DNA of 64,000 bases from positions 1 through 64,000 of the forward strand of contig NZ_JAMZFY010000003.1 in assembly GCF_025457605.1 (NCBI RefSeq), read 5' to 3'. Position 1 is the first letter of the stretch. Every line of letters starts with the position of its first letter. Positions 16,249-23,900 of the stretch are shown piece after piece. A program made the translations under genes and the position numbers. A model generated the notes under the pieces. The model worked only from the letters and a program-made list of their open reading frames with translations. It searched no databases and had not been told where the DNA came from. This stretch comes from Haloarcula laminariae. Its GTDB lineage: Archaea; Halobacteriota; Halobacteria; Halobacteriales; Haloarculaceae.

Positions 16249-16497
16249 TTACTCCTCTGCGTCGTCGACGAGTGCTTTCAGATCAGCGTAGCGGTTGGTC
16301 TCGTCGACGATCTCGTCTTTCGTGTAGCCCTGTTCGCGGGCCCGTTCGAAGAGATCTCGAAGCTCGTCGGGGTCGACGTCGCGAAGCTCCATCTCATCTC
16401 GGAGGGCGCGGCGATAGAGGGCGGAACCGTTGATATGGCTGTTCCACGTCAGGTACAGATCATCGATGTCTTCGATGGTGACTGCCCGTGTGATCAT
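16249..16497 (-). CDS. Small acidic protein, first gene of the transfer operon
   Basis: 82 aa from ATG 16497 (MITRAVTIED); an upstream ATG at 16518 is possible. Entirely soluble, predicted helical, with RDVDPDELRDLFERAREQG typical of small helical haloarchaeal proteins. It lies 6 bp before the pilin gene. No family recognised; a regulatory role is possible. Confidence 0.6.
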   Translation of the reverse strand: MITRAVTIEDIDDLYLTWNSHINGSALYRRALRDEMELRDVDPDELRDLFERAREQGYTKDEIVDETNRYADLKALVDDAEE

Positions 16498-16644
16498 ATG
16501 TGCGGGGTGGGTATGCACCGGTTGAGCCCCGGTCCATGGTGGTGCGATAGCTAGAAGATCGGTATATGCTTTCTGGCCACCAACTGGCGCAAAAAGCTAA
16601 AGTAAATTATAACCGGAAAGTTCGTTCACCTCGCAAAGGTACCG

Positions 16645-16685
16645 TTAACCAACAATGGGGTTAGATTCCGTTGACTGTTGGTTAA
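16645..16685. repeat. Inverted repeat TTAACCAACA / TGTTGGTTAA
   Basis: Perfect 10-bp arms at 16645-16654 and 16676-16685 with a 21-bp spacer, about 150 bp upstream of the transfer operon and just past the xseB stop. The arms are about three helical turns apart, which suits a dimeric regulator. It could also act as a terminator for xseAB. Confidence 0.65.
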
Positions 16686-16700
16686 GGTTGGAATGGCGCT

Positions 16701-16883
16701 CTACTCGAGTTCCACGACCTCTCCACGCCCGTTGTCGAGGATTTCTCGCACCTCGGCCAAGAGTTCCTGACCTTCCTCGTGGAGCCTTGTCCCTTCATCG
16801 AGGTCACACTCCTCCGCATCGAGCTGCTCAATGATTTCTTCGACACGGGCCAGCCGGTCGTGGATCTCTTGGTCGTTTGCCAC
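16701..16883 (-). CDS. xseB: Exodeoxyribonuclease VII small subunit
   Basis: 60 aa from GTG 16883. The helical hairpin (IHDRLARVEEIIEQLDA, LHEEGQELLAEVREILD) matches XseB, the small subunit that binds XseA so that the complex degrades single-stranded DNA. The GTG is chosen because a near-perfect ribosome site (GGGGGTGATC, 16889-16898) stands 5 nt before it. An ATG at 16904 would place that site inside the gene and overlap xseA by 19 nt. Confidence 0.8.
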   Translation of the reverse strand: MANDQEIHDRLARVEEIIEQLDAEECDLDEGTRLHEEGQELLAEVREILDNGRGEVVELE

Positions 16884-16885
16884 GC

Positions 16886-17938
16886 TTAGATCACCCCCAA
16901 CCAAAGCCCAGTGATGGCCAACAACAGCAACAGTAGCACAGCGATTGCGGCCTTGTAGTAGACCGACGGGAGGCCCTCGGGTGCGGCCGCCTCGTCGACT
17001 GCTTCGGCAAGCTTCCGTTCATGTTCATGCTCTTGCTGGAAGGTTTCGTACGCGGCGTCGAGTTGCTGTGCCAGCGGCTTGACCTCGCCCGCGAAGAACT
17101 CCTCGCGGGAATTCACGATATACTCGCCAGCGGCCGTCGGCGTGATCGTCGCTACATCCGCGACCTGATCGGCGATTAACCGGTCGTCAGTATGCCCGAT
17201 CGCCGTGACGATCGGGGCGTTCGCGGTGAAGATCGCCTCCGCGACCCGCTCGGTGTTGAACGCTTGGAGGTTCGAATCACTCCCACCGCCACGACCGACG
17301 ATGACCGCGTCGATGTCCTCCGAGCGGTCGAGATGGTGGATGCCGTTCGCGATGGACGTGGGCGCCTCCGACCCTTGGACGGTGGCGTCCTTCACCAGGA
17401 TGTCGACGGTAGGGTCCTGTTCGTGGATCGCGTTCTGGATGTCATAGCGGGCATCGCCGCGGAGGGAGGTTACGACCCCAACCCGCTCTGGAAACGCCGG
17501 CGGGCGCTGTTTCTGGTCGTCGTCGAACCAACCACGTTCCCCGAGTTCACTTTGCAGTCGCTCGACGGCAGCTGCTTGGTCGCCGTCGCCGACGACGATC
17601 ACCTCCCACGGCTTGAGGTCGATTTTCCCACCCTCTGTCCAGTAGTCGATATCGCCTTCGAGGATGACCTCCGTTCCGTCCTCGAGGTCAGCATCCATCG
17701 TCCGATAGCGGTTCGCCCAGATCATGCAGGGGAGTTCTGCGTCGCCGTCAGTGAGGGTGAAATAGAGTGCAGTACTGTTCTGATGGAGATCCGTGACCTC
17801 GCCAATACAGCGGACACCGTCGAGGGCAGGCGCTTCCTCGACGACCGCCGCAATCCGGTCGTTCAGCTCTGTAACGCTGAGGACCTCTCCTGTATCGGGT
17901 TCAGTTGCCTGCCGTTCGGTATCCGGTGCGTCCGCCAT
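16886..17938 (-). CDS. xseA: Exodeoxyribonuclease VII large subunit with membrane tail
   Basis: 350 aa. Residues 20-110 form the OB-fold (VLSVTELNDRI, ALYFTLTDGDAELPCMIW). The catalytic core carries VIVGRGGGSDSNLQAFN and IGHTDDRLIADQVAD, both family signatures, so this is the subunit that cuts single-stranded DNA. The long coiled coil of bacterial XseA is reduced to about 50 residues, followed by a hydrophobic stretch at about 328-348 (AAIAVLLLLLLAITGLWL). This predicts tail anchoring to the membrane, which is unexpected for this enzyme. It precedes xseB; the 55-aa histone-fold gene lies 76 bp upstream. Confidence 0.88.
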   Translation of the reverse strand: MADAPDTERQATEPDTGEVLSVTELNDRIAAVVEEAPALDGVRCIGEVTDLHQNSTALYFTLTDGDAELPCMIWANRYRTMDADLEDGTEVILEGDIDYWTEGGKIDLKPWEVIVVGDGDQAAAVERLQSELGERGWFDDDQKQRPPAFPERVGVVTSLRGDARYDIQNAIHEQDPTVDILVKDATVQGSEAPTSIANGIHHLDRSEDIDAVIVGRGGGSDSNLQAFNTERVAEAIFTANAPIVTAIGHTDDRLIADQVADVATITPTAAGEYIVNSREEFFAGEVKPLAQQLDAAYETFQQEHEHERKLAEAVDEAAAPEGLPSVYYKAAIAVLLLLLLAITGLWLGVI

Positions 17939-18013
17939 CTTCGTTTACTAACTTCTGAACAGGAACCTCAAAAAGCTACGTTCGAGTGATGGGGTTGGCT
18001 GTGTTACGCAGGC

Positions 18014-18181
18014 CTACAGGTCGCGGGGCTGGACAGTCTTTCGGTCGTTGGCCTCGGCACGCTTTGCGGCGTCGTCGAGCAGTTCGGCGACCTCTTCGTT
18101 GAGCGCATCGTAGAAATCCGCCGAGACGTTGTGGTCCGAGAGTGTGTCCTTCACGGCTGCTTTGACGATTAGGTCAGACAT
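18014..18181 (-). CDS. 55-aa DUF1931-type histone-fold protein
   Basis: A short gene reading MSDLIVKAAVKD at the start and NDRKTVQPRDL at the end, with an amphipathic helix between. This pattern matches small haloarchaeal DUF1931 proteins, which contain a single histone-fold-like unit and probably bind DNA as dimers. A TATA box (18206-18214) stands 29 bp before the ATG, so the mRNA is leaderless or nearly so. It precedes xseA and xseB on the same strand. Confidence 0.75.
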   Translation of the reverse strand: MSDLIVKAAVKDTLSDHNVSADFYDALNEEVAELLDDAAKRAEANDRKTVQPRDL

Positions 18182-18205
18182 TCCATCGCGGACTTCTCTC
18201 GTCTA

Positions 18206-18214
18206 TATTATAAA
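18206..18214 (-). promoter_or_regulatory. TATA box of the DUF1931/xseAB unit
   Basis: Minus strand reads TTTATAATA, centred 29 bp before the ATG at 18181. This is the usual haloarchaeal spacing for a transcript that starts at or next to the start codon. Confidence 0.65.
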
Positions 18215-18369
18215 GGTTCGAATTTTCGATTTACCATTTTGAGCATCAGTGAGTAACACAACAGGAAGATACGGAAAGTCAATGCGCCAGTGTTGAACGT
18301 GGCGATAACCGGACCCATCTCAGAATTACGCCCACAGCTGGCAACATCAGAAACCACCCCGTGGCAAAC

Positions 18370-18375
18370 TATAAA
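18370..18375 (+). promoter_or_regulatory. TATA box of the DtxR-type regulator gene
   Basis: TATAAA centred 28 bp before ATG 18401, predicting a leaderless mRNA. The operator-like repeat at 18377-18390 lies between it and the start codon, so a bound repressor would block initiation. Confidence 0.7.
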
Positions 18376-18376
18376 C

Positions 18377-18390
18377 TTAGCCCCATCTAA
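18377..18390. promoter_or_regulatory. Operator candidate TTAGCCCCATCTAA (regulator gene)
   Basis: A 14-bp element between TATA box and start codon. It matches the reverse complement of the site at 19128-19141 (TTAGACCCATCTAA) at 13 of 14 positions. This points to autoregulation by the DtxR-type protein. Confidence 0.7.
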
Positions 18391-18400
18391 TTTCGCTCTA

Positions 18401-19078
18401 ATGCTGAGCGCCATCATGGAGGACTATCTCAAAGCGATCTATTACCTCCAAGACGAAACGGATGAACGGGTGCGGACCTCGACGCTCGCTGAGCATATGG
18501 ACGTAGAACAACCCTCAGTCACCAGTATGGTGAAAAAATTGGCCGAGCGCGATTTTGTCCATTACGAACCTTACAAGGGCGTTGTACTCACAGACACTGG
18601 AATTCGTATCGCTCTCGAAATCATTCGCCATCATCGGCTCTTAGAACGATACCTGACGGAGCGCCTCGAGTACGATTGGGCTGAGGTACACGACGAAGCA
18701 GATCGCCTCGAACACCATATCAGTAGTCAATTTGCCGACAGAATTGCAGAGCAGTTAGGGAATCCGGCAGTTGACCCGCATGGCGACCCGATTCCCACAG
18801 CGGATCTGGACGTTTCACCGCCACAATCCGGTGAAACACTCGCTGATCAGCAGGTTGGCGAAAAGGTTCGAATCGAACGGGTGCCAGACCATGACCCAGA
18901 TCTACTCCGGTACCTGTCTGAACACGGGATTACCCCAACAACGGTAGTCGAAATTGTTGAGACCACCTCATTTGGGATGGTGACGCTTGATCCTGATGGC
19001 ACTGACGAACGAGTTGCACTTCCTGAGGAAGTTGCCCGAATTATAACCACTCAAACGCTCACTGGAGCTTCAAACTAA
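18401..19078 (+). CDS. DtxR/MntR-family metal-dependent transcriptional regulator
   Basis: 225 aa from ATG 18401 (MLSAIMEDYLKAIYYL); upstream readings are not used because TATA box and operator lie there. The N-terminal wHTH (TSTLAEHMDVEQPSVTSMVKKL) and the following helix with RIALEIIRHHRLLERYL are classic DtxR/IdeR/SirR elements, with Met, His, Glu and Asp ligands for Fe or Mn. The last about 75 residues form an FeoA/SH3-like domain. It should repress metal genes when the metal is bound. Sites of the same type occur at its own promoter and before the next gene. Confidence 0.88.
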   Translation: MLSAIMEDYLKAIYYLQDETDERVRTSTLAEHMDVEQPSVTSMVKKLAERDFVHYEPYKGVVLTDTGIRIALEIIRHHRLLERYLTERLEYDWAEVHDEADRLEHHISSQFADRIAEQLGNPAVDPHGDPIPTADLDVSPPQSGETLADQQVGEKVRIERVPDHDPDLLRYLSEHGITPTTVVEIVETTSFGMVTLDPDGTDERVALPEEVARIITTQTLTGASN

Positions 19079-19110
19079 ACTGATGAGCCTCCATGAGCGA
19101 GGATATTAGT

Positions 19111-19125
19111 TTAGACTCAATCTAA
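19111..19125. promoter_or_regulatory. Operator candidate TTAGACTCAATCTAA
   Basis: A 15-bp element with TTAGA/TCTAA arms, 2 bp from a second copy at 19128-19141, upstream of the multicopper oxidase gene. Related in sequence to the site at the regulator's own promoter. Confidence 0.65.
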
Positions 19126-19127
19126 GT

Positions 19128-19141
19128 TTAGATGGGTCTAA
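19128..19141. promoter_or_regulatory. Operator candidate TTAGATGGGTCTAA
   Basis: Perfect TTAGA/TCTAA arms around TGGG. Its reverse complement differs from the 18377 site by one base. It lies next to an AT-rich TATA-like segment (TTTATGTAT, 19142-19150), so binding could control the oxidase and ZIP genes. Confidence 0.7.
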
Positions 19142-19206
19142 TTTATGTATTGGGTGGGACAATGGACGTGTATGGGTATGCGAAGGCTTGACCAGCGGAG
19201 GAGATC

Positions 19207-20466
19207 ATGCCATCGATAGATTACAATAGCGCAGCAGACATCACAAAACGGCTTGAGGAGCGATTGGTCGAATCACTCACTGGTGAAACGAGTGTCAGTC
19301 GCCGCACGGTCCTCGGCGGGCTCGGTGTCGCTGGGAGTGCAGCTGTCGGACTCGGGAGCTCCCGGGCAAGTGCCACCCCCGATCACGACAATGGGGATGA
19401 ACACGGTAACTTCGGAGCGGTGGGCGAATATCGTGATTTGAACTTCGACCCGCACGAGTTCCTCACTGCGTTCAATACCGGAGAGAGCGGACAGGATAAC
19501 GTTCCCCAACAGGTCTACGAAGAGGACGGCCGAACCGTACGGGAATTCGAATTCACTGCCGTCGACACGACGATAGCAATCGCGCCGGGCGTCGAGTTCT
19601 CGGCATGGGCGTACAACGGCCAGGTGCCGGGGCCGACGATTCGCGCCGTCGAGGGCGACCTGATCCGCGTGAAGTTCACGAATTTGGGACGACACGCGCA
19701 CACGATTCACCCACACCTGAAGAACCTCAACCCGCGAATGGATGGGATCCCACAAAATGGGCCTGGCGTTCTCGATACGGGTGAGTCATTCACGTACGAG
19801 TGGATCGCACAGCCCGCCGGTACGCACTTCTATCACTGCCACTCGCTCCCCCTGAAAGAGCACATCCACCGCGGACTCTACGGCACGATCATCGTTGATC
19901 CGGACCCTGAACGCGTTAGGGAGAGCCCACGCGAGTACGTCAACTACCCGGGCCCGATTACTGATGATTTCCGAGAGCAACTCGTCGCTGAGGCGAAGAG
20001 TCGTAACCACGAGTACGCCGAAAACGACGCCGTCAACGAGATGGTGATGGTGATGAACTCGTTCGATACCAACTTCGACGGCGGAAACGAGGTTTACGCA
20101 GCGAACACGCGGGCGTTCGGATACGGCGTCGGTGCTACCGATGGCAACGGCAACTGGACGGCGGGCGAGACCAAACGCCCCATCCAGATCGACAAGAACG
20201 AACGCCAGCGAGTGTACCTCTCTAATGCGACGGAGTTCGATCTCATCAATTCGTTCCACACACACTCGCAGTTCTTCGACTACTACGACCATGGGACGAC
20301 CCTGACGCCGACGAACAAGACTGTGGACACGATTATGCAGTGTCAGGCCCAGCGCGGTATTCTCGAGATCGACTACTCGGATCACGAGCCCGGGCTGTAC
20401 ATGTTCCACGCCCACCAGTCTGAGTTCGCCGAACTCGGCTGGATGAGCTTCTTCGAGGTGGTCTAA
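19207..20466 (+). CDS. Two-domain multicopper oxidase (type-1 copper in domain 1 only)
   Basis: 419 aa with a Tat signal (SRRTVLGGLG) and two cupredoxin domains. Domain 1 has HTIHPH and HFYHCHS...HIHRGL (C211), giving type-1 and trinuclear ligands. The usual axial Met is Leu, as in high-potential laccases. Domain 2 has NSFHTHSQFF and FHAHQSEF, where Ala402 replaces the type-1 Cys. So only domain 1 carries a type-1 site, as in type-C two-domain oxidases or NirK-related enzymes. It acts outside the membrane, probably oxidising Cu(I), Fe(II), Mn(II) or phenols. A ribosome site (GGAGGAGATC) precedes the ATG. The ZIP gene follows by 1 bp, so they share a transcript. Confidence 0.85.
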   Translation: MPSIDYNSAADITKRLEERLVESLTGETSVSRRTVLGGLGVAGSAAVGLGSSRASATPDHDNGDEHGNFGAVGEYRDLNFDPHEFLTAFNTGESGQDNVPQQVYEEDGRTVREFEFTAVDTTIAIAPGVEFSAWAYNGQVPGPTIRAVEGDLIRVKFTNLGRHAHTIHPHLKNLNPRMDGIPQNGPGVLDTGESFTYEWIAQPAGTHFYHCHSLPLKEHIHRGLYGTIIVDPDPERVRESPREYVNYPGPITDDFREQLVAEAKSRNHEYAENDAVNEMVMVMNSFDTNFDGGNEVYAANTRAFGYGVGATDGNGNWTAGETKRPIQIDKNERQRVYLSNATEFDLINSFHTHSQFFDYYDHGTTLTPTNKTVDTIMQCQAQRGILEIDYSDHEPGLYMFHAHQSEFAELGWMSFFEVV

Positions 20467-20467
20467 C

Positions 20468-21718
20468 ATGACGGACAAGACACGGAATTCGACAACGGAC
20501 GGTGGTGTTCCAGCCGAGGAAGAAATTACACGACCGCTTGGCCTTCCGAGATGGGTCAGCGCGTTACTCCCAATCGTGTTGCTCGTGCTCGTCTTAGGCG
20601 TGTTCGCGTTCACGTCCCCGCTCGCCGGAGTACAGAGCGGCGAACCACTTCCCGACGTGACGATCACGCACACGACGCTTCCGAGCGACGAAACGGTCGT
20701 CCTGCACGTGACGAACAACGGGCCCGAATCTGTGACGATATCACAGGTTCTCGTCGATGAGGCCTACTGGGATTTCCGAGTCGAAGGAGCCGGTGGTGAC
20801 CAAACACTCGCCCCGATGGAAAGCGCACAGATCGTGATTCCGTATCACTGGAATCCAGGGTGGGATCTCGACGTCACTCTCGTGCTCTCCGACGGAGCGA
20901 CATTCGATAACACGATCGTCGCGCCGAGCCAGTCCCCCGGGTTTAGCCTCAGTCTGCTTGGGACGCTCGCAGTCATCGGACTGTTCGTCGGCGTGATCCC
21001 GGTCGCCTTAGGGATGCTCTGGTTCCCCTACATCAAGACGATGAGCGATCGGTGGCTACACGCCGTGCTCTTGTTCGCGGCTGGCGTACTGGGCTTTTTG
21101 GCGTTCGACGCCGGGTTCGAGGCGTTCGAACTCGCCGAACGAGTTCCGGGTGCGTATGAGGGCAACCTCTTGATCGTCTTCGGAATATTCGGCGCACTCC
21201 TCTTGGTACAGGCGATCAGTGCGTGGCGTGAGGGGCGTGTCGCCGCTGGTGATAAACAGGCGAGTAGCGGTCTCTGGATCGCCTATCTAGTCGCTGTCGG
21301 GATCGGTCTACACAACCTTGCGGAGGGGTTGGCAATCGGGAGTTCGTTCGCACTCGGGCGTGTGTCGCTCGGCGCATTCCTCGTAATCGGGTTCATGCTC
21401 CACAACGTGACGGAGGGTCCGGCTGTCGTCGCGCCAGTCGCCCGAGGAGAACGTCCGGCTCTCAAGCACTTCGCCGCGCTCGGCGTAATCGCCGGCGCAC
21501 CAGTCATCCTCGGTGGCTGGATTGGTAGTCTCGCATACTCGCCGACGATCGGTGCCTTCTTCCTCGCGATCGGGGTTGGTGCAATCCTACAGGTTGACTG
21601 GGAGATCGCGCGAATGGTTCGCGACGCCGGCGGTCGGGTGGCGAGTGCGACGAACCTACTCGCATTTCTGCTCGGTCTCGGCATAATGTACGTGACCGAC
21701 CTCTTCGTGGCGCTCTAA
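20468..21718 (+). CDS. ZIP-family metal transporter with extra exported domain
   Basis: 416 aa. After a first membrane segment (about 32-52), residues about 60-150 form an exported beta-rich domain (VVLHVTNNGPESVTISQVLV). The ZIP permease follows with the family motifs HNLAEGLAIG and HNVTEGPAV, whose His and Glu bind metal. ZIP proteins move Zn, Fe or Mn into the cytoplasm. The exported domain may receive metal from the multicopper oxidase made by the gene just upstream. Both genes lie behind the DtxR-type operators, which fits metal-controlled uptake. Confidence 0.85.
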   Translation: MTDKTRNSTTDGGVPAEEEITRPLGLPRWVSALLPIVLLVLVLGVFAFTSPLAGVQSGEPLPDVTITHTTLPSDETVVLHVTNNGPESVTISQVLVDEAYWDFRVEGAGGDQTLAPMESAQIVIPYHWNPGWDLDVTLVLSDGATFDNTIVAPSQSPGFSLSLLGTLAVIGLFVGVIPVALGMLWFPYIKTMSDRWLHAVLLFAAGVLGFLAFDAGFEAFELAERVPGAYEGNLLIVFGIFGALLLVQAISAWREGRVAAGDKQASSGLWIAYLVAVGIGLHNLAEGLAIGSSFALGRVSLGAFLVIGFMLHNVTEGPAVVAPVARGERPALKHFAALGVIAGAPVILGGWIGSLAYSPTIGAFFLAIGVGAILQVDWEIARMVRDAGGRVASATNLLAFLLGLGIMYVTDLFVAL

Positions 21719-21742
21719 TCGGCACTACTCATCTCTGTATCA

Positions 21743-22165
21743 ATGACACCCGAATTCTACGATCGGCGGACGGTATTGCGACTCAGCACTGCCACCCTAG
21801 CGACGCTCAGCACGGCTGGGTGTTTGAGTGGGCAGACGTCGTCAGGCCAGACCGTCACGATGCCCGACAACCTCACGTTCGAGCCGAAGACTGCGACGGT
21901 AGAAACGGGGGAGACGGTAACGTGGACGAACGAGAGCGAAATCAAGCACACAGTCACAGCATATGAAGACGAGATTCCGGACGAGGCCGCGTACTTCGCA
22001 AGTGGTGGCTTTGAATCAGAGCGGGCTGCGAGGAATCGGGTCACCGAGGGGCTCATCGCTCCGGGTGAGAATTACGAGCACACGTTCGAGGAACCAGGCA
22101 CGTACGGGTACTTTTGTATCCCACACGAGGGGTCCGGAATGGTCGGGACGGTTCGGGTAAAGTAA
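21743..22165 (+). CDS. Halocyanin-like blue copper lipoprotein
   Basis: 140 aa. A Tat motif (DRRTVLRLS) and lipobox (STAGC) predict a lipid-anchored exported protein. The mature part is a plastocyanin-like cupredoxin: His in IKHTV, then the C-x4-H-x4-M type cluster in FCIPHEGSGM near the end, giving one type-1 copper. Halocyanins carry electrons in respiratory or oxidase chains. It follows the multicopper oxidase/ZIP pair by 24 bp and may be the electron partner of that oxidase. Confidence 0.87.
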   Translation: MTPEFYDRRTVLRLSTATLATLSTAGCLSGQTSSGQTVTMPDNLTFEPKTATVETGETVTWTNESEIKHTVTAYEDEIPDEAAYFASGGFESERAARNRVTEGLIAPGENYEHTFEEPGTYGYFCIPHEGSGMVGTVRVK

Positions 22166-22211
22166 TCGAACAATCAAGTTCCCGTTCCAACGAAACACGT
22201 CCGCAAACTCG

Positions 22212-22730
22212 TCACGATCCCTCCGCTAGTAGATTATCGACGAGGCGGGTGAATCGGTCGATCATCCGATCGGACAGCGAGGGTGTAATCTCTTCGAGGA
22301 GACGAGCGGTCTCAATCGGCTCGGCTGCGACCAGCGTCACGTGATTATTGGCATCTCGGTGTTTCTCGATGAGATTCTGCTCCGTCAAATGATTCAAGTG
22401 CCATTCGAGGGTTCCCCGAGCAATCCCGAGTGACTCTGTGACAGCGTTCGGTCTGGATGGCCCCTGTTCGAGAACACAGAATAAAATATCGCGTGCTGTT
22501 TCCCGGCGAATGACAGCGATTGCTCCCCGCTCCCACGCATCATATTCAGGTGTGTAATAGTGGGTCCGGCCATAGAGAGGCAGTTCCACCACTCTCCCTT
22601 GATTCTGGAGTTCCCTGAGATGGTACTGTACCTGTCCCGGTGCAAGGTCGAGTCTCCGCGTGAGTGCGTTGAAGTGTTCTCCAGGATGGATGGCAATATA
22701 CTCGTGAATCCGGTCACGTTGGTGTGTCAT
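22212..22730 (-). CDS. Transcriptional regulator with two winged-helix domains
   Basis: 172 aa. Residues 1-65 form a wHTH (GEHFNALTRRLDLAPGQVQY, HLREL), and residues 70-130 a second (GPSRPNAVTESLGIARGTLE, WHLNHLTEQ). This double wHTH layout is common among haloarchaeal regulators that control membrane or metal genes. It overlaps the upstream membrane-protein gene by ATGA and is convergent with the halocyanin gene. Target unknown. Confidence 0.75.
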   Translation of the reverse strand: MTHQRDRIHEYIAIHPGEHFNALTRRLDLAPGQVQYHLRELQNQGRVVELPLYGRTHYYTPEYDAWERGAIAVIRRETARDILFCVLEQGPSRPNAVTESLGIARGTLEWHLNHLTEQNLIEKHRDANNHVTLVAAEPIETARLLEEITPSLSDRMIDRFTRLVDNLLAEGS

Positions 22731-23065
22731 GTGTCCAAATTGGTCTCGTTCGAAGTGGTTCGAGAGTGATAGACCGCAGCAATAACGAGCGCAACAAGAA
22801 TAACATCAAGTCCGTGTTCGAGTAGGTGATGTTCGGCGTGTGAAAACAGGCCGACGATGGTGATCCCCGCAACTGCAGAGCGTCCAAAAAGGGCAGCTAG
22901 CGCAACGACAACTAACAGATATGGACGAGATTGGCGCTGAACGAACGCGCCGATCGCTAGTCCCAGAAGCACCGCTGTACCGGCAGCCGCGATGGTGAGC
23001 ACCGCGAGCAACGGAAGGGACCACGGATCGATGAACCCACTATGAAGTGGGATAAATCCCGCCAT
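22727..23065 (-). CDS. Membrane protein, 112 aa, coupled to a wHTH regulator
   Basis: Three to four membrane segments, with a His cluster (FSHAEHHLLEHG) between the last two. Start ATG 23065; its stop overlaps the start of the double wHTH gene by ATGA. The fixed pair of small membrane protein plus wHTH regulator is common in haloarchaea. The His cluster may bind a metal. Function unknown. Confidence 0.65.
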   Translation of the reverse strand: MAGFIPLHSGFIDPWSLPLLAVLTIAAAGTAVLLGLAIGAFVQRQSRPYLLVVVALAALFGRSAVAGITIVGLFSHAEHHLLEHGLDVILVALVIAAVYHSRTTSNETNLDT

Positions 23066-23235
23066 GTGGGCTGAATTTGAAACGCAGTTACCTGAGAACG
23101 TCGATTCGAATTACCCCCGGATGTTAGAATTATAGCGAGTGGGTGGTGGTTCCAAACTTCTTCTGAGGGGGCAGTCTCTGGGCACGAACCACGATTGACT
23201 CACTTTTTTGTCCTGCACAATCACCACATAAACAT

Positions 23236-23823
23236 ATGTACTCGTTCTCAGATCGCGCGCTGCTGACGGCAGTCGTCGCGGATGTCACGCTGATTTTCGG
23301 GTACGCCATCAGTGCGGTTCATCCTGACCGTCGAGTGTGGCCCATCGGCGACAGCTCGTGGCGGTGGTGGTTCAATTGGTCAGCGCTCTCCGTCGTGTTC
23401 GCTGGGTTTCCCGTGCTGGCCGCGCTTGATCGGGATTCATTCATTTTCACCGAACGCTGGAGCAAACTCGCAGGTAGCGGTATCGCCGCACTCGGTATGG
23501 GATTTGCCCTCTCAGCACTCTTTGAACTCGGGTGGATGGAAAGCAGTGGAAGAGAAGGGGAGCTTCGGACGGACGGTATCTACCAGTACACGCGCAACCC
23601 ACAGAGCGTAGGATTCATTACGTTCATCGTCGGCGCGATCATCGCAGTGAACTCCAGGAAACTGGCTGTACACGGCGTCTTGACCATCCTTGTGTACGCA
23701 CTGTTCCCGTTTGCCGAAGAACCGTGGCTGCGAGAGCAGTATGGCCAGGAATACGATGAATACCGCGAGCGGACCCCCCGATTTATCGGGTGGAACTTGG
23801 TGAAGAAGCTCTTCACCAGATAG
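23236..23823 (+). CDS. Isoprenylcysteine/phospholipid methyltransferase-family membrane protein
   Basis: 195 aa, about five membrane segments. The C-terminal signature TDGIYQYTRNPQSVGF with FAEEPWLREQYGQEYDEY and RTPRFI is characteristic of the ICMT/PEMT fold, which binds S-adenosylmethionine at the membrane. Members methylate lipids, prenylated cysteines or quinone-type substrates; the substrate here is unknown. It stands alone between a divergent regulator pair and the DyP-like gene. Confidence 0.75.
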   Translation: MYSFSDRALLTAVVADVTLIFGYAISAVHPDRRVWPIGDSSWRWWFNWSALSVVFAGFPVLAALDRDSFIFTERWSKLAGSGIAALGMGFALSALFELGWMESSGREGELRTDGIYQYTRNPQSVGFITFIVGAIIAVNSRKLAVHGVLTILVYALFPFAEEPWLREQYGQEYDEYRERTPRFIGWNLVKKLFTR

Positions 23824-23900
23824 TCCGCTACCGGCCTTGAGGGGAGGATTCAAGAACTCTACCAGAACCGCTTTTCCGTTGACTTCCTAATTGCCGGGTA

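Noticed and set aside
18290-18400. N-terminal extension of the DtxR-type regulator
   Set aside because: TATA box and operator lie inside that stretch, and the family begins at MLSAIMEDY.
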